A stretch of DNA of 6,669 nt, from positions 1-6,669 of the forward strand of contig JABDKS010000512.1 in assembly GCA_013002105.1 (NCBI GenBank). Direction: 5' to 3'. A program made the translations under genes and the position numbers. The notes under the pieces are model-generated. The model was given only the letters and a program-made list of their open reading frames with translations. It was not told the DNA's origin and made no database searches. This stretch comes from Pirellulaceae bacterium. GTDB taxonomy: Bacteria; Planctomycetota; Planctomycetia; Pirellulales; Pirellulaceae. How positions within the stretch are numbered: the first letter of the stretch is position 1; each line of letters begins with the position of its first letter. This document shows positions 6,369-6,669 of the stretch, one piece after another.

Positions 6369-6482
6369 CCATAGTCGCTGTTCGCTCCGCGAACAGAAAC
6401 GAAGAACCATAGTCGCTGTTCGCTCCGCGAACAGAAACGAAAAAACACAGTCGCTGTTCGCTCCGCGAACAGAAACGAAAAA
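6369..6482. repeat. Three tandem 38-base palindromic repeats
   Basis: Units at 6369-6406, 6407-6444 and 6445-6482 are each exactly 38 bases and nearly identical. Each contains CTGTTCGCTCCGCGAACAG, a perfect 7-bp stem (CTGTTCG/CGAACAG) around CTCCG, then AAACGAA and an A-rich end. Because 38 is not a multiple of three, successive copies fall in different frames, which argues against a coding role. On the plus strand the hairpins are followed by A-runs, not T-runs. On the minus strand a T-run comes about seven bases after the stem, so classical intrinsic termination is not clear in either direction. The array may still protect the S1 mRNA 3' end or block read-through. Confidence 0.85.
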
Positions 6483-6613
6483 CAACCCCAAATCGCCGCT
6501 ATCGGTTCAACGATTGCCGACCGACCCGCGCCATCCACAAGACGCTCACCTAACGCTCCCGCGATCGATCAGCAAAAAATCGATTCTCCCCGCCGTAATC
6601 GGAGACACAAAAA
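6483..6613. other. Short non-coding stretch after the repeat array
   Basis: I see no gene here. It contains two ATCGAT words flanking an A-run near 6565-6585 (GATCAGCAAAAAATCGAT), which could pair as a 6-bp hairpin but is self-palindromic and may be chance. Confidence 0.4.
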
Positions 6614-6667
6614 CTACTGATCCCCCGCCGCATTTTCACCGGCAGCATCCTCCGATTCCACGCTTGC
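6614..6667 (-). CDS. Possible C-terminal end of a minus-strand gene entering from the right
   Basis: On the minus strand the frame beginning at 6667 reads ASVESEDAAGENAAGDQ and ends at TAG (plus 6616-6614). The Ala/Glu/Asp-rich text looks like a typical acidic protein tail, and TTTTTGTG follows the stop. Only 17 codons are inside the window, so this rests on composition alone and the product cannot be named. If real, this gene converges on the S1 gene with the palindromic repeat array between them. Confidence 0.3.
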   Translation of the reverse strand, partial: ASVESEDAAGENAAGDQ

Positions 6668-6669
6668 AT

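Noticed and set aside
6305..6538. A 77-codon minus-strand frame over the palindromic array.
   Set aside because: The 38-base unit is not a multiple of three, so the copies are read in different frames; the apparent protein is a by-product of the repeats.

Overview
The window looks like chromosomal DNA from a planctomycete, most likely a Rhodopirellula-like member of the Pirellulaceae. The grounds are moderate GC content, near absence of Shine-Dalgarno sequences, a YchF and an S1-type protein with planctomycete-style sequence, and several hypothetical proteins of a kind I associate with that phylum. This assignment comes from recognition of protein style, not from a search.

Layout. Positions 1-146 hold a short 18-bp tandem repeat and leader sequence. 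Positions 147-2261 are a compact plus-strand group that is probably one operon: the translation-linked ATPase YchF, a small five-helix membrane protein, and a 123-residue helical protein, with gaps of 45 and 27 bases. A minus-strand hypothetical gene (2317-3219, possibly starting as far out as 3309) converges on this group, and a hairpin plus U-tract overlaps its stop codon. Positions 3310-3945 appear to be a repeat-bearing intergenic stretch. It carries a near-perfect 15-bp-stem palindrome at 3540-3583 and a four-copy, 22-24-base tandem repeat at 3663-3755. A second minus-strand hypothetical gene (3946-4476), with an HxxxHRREQDF..AKYWFR motif, diverges from a plus-strand gene for a four-domain S1 RNA-binding protein (4656-6316). 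After it lie three 38-base tandem copies of a palindrome (CTGTTCG/CGAACAG arms) and about 180 bases with little visible, then perhaps the last codons of a minus-strand gene at the right edge.

The most important observation concerns the S1 gene. Its reading frame is open back to 4649 but contains no ATG upstream of a GTG at 5009. A good ATG at 4656 lies in a different frame. The two frames join into a sensible 553-residue protein if one base is restored near the C-run at 4715-4717. This points to a one-base deletion or sequence error, or less likely to a real truncated start. I found no convincing mobile element, CRISPR array, RNA gene or defence system. Both ychF and the S1-type gene serve translation; the small proteins around them are of unknown function.
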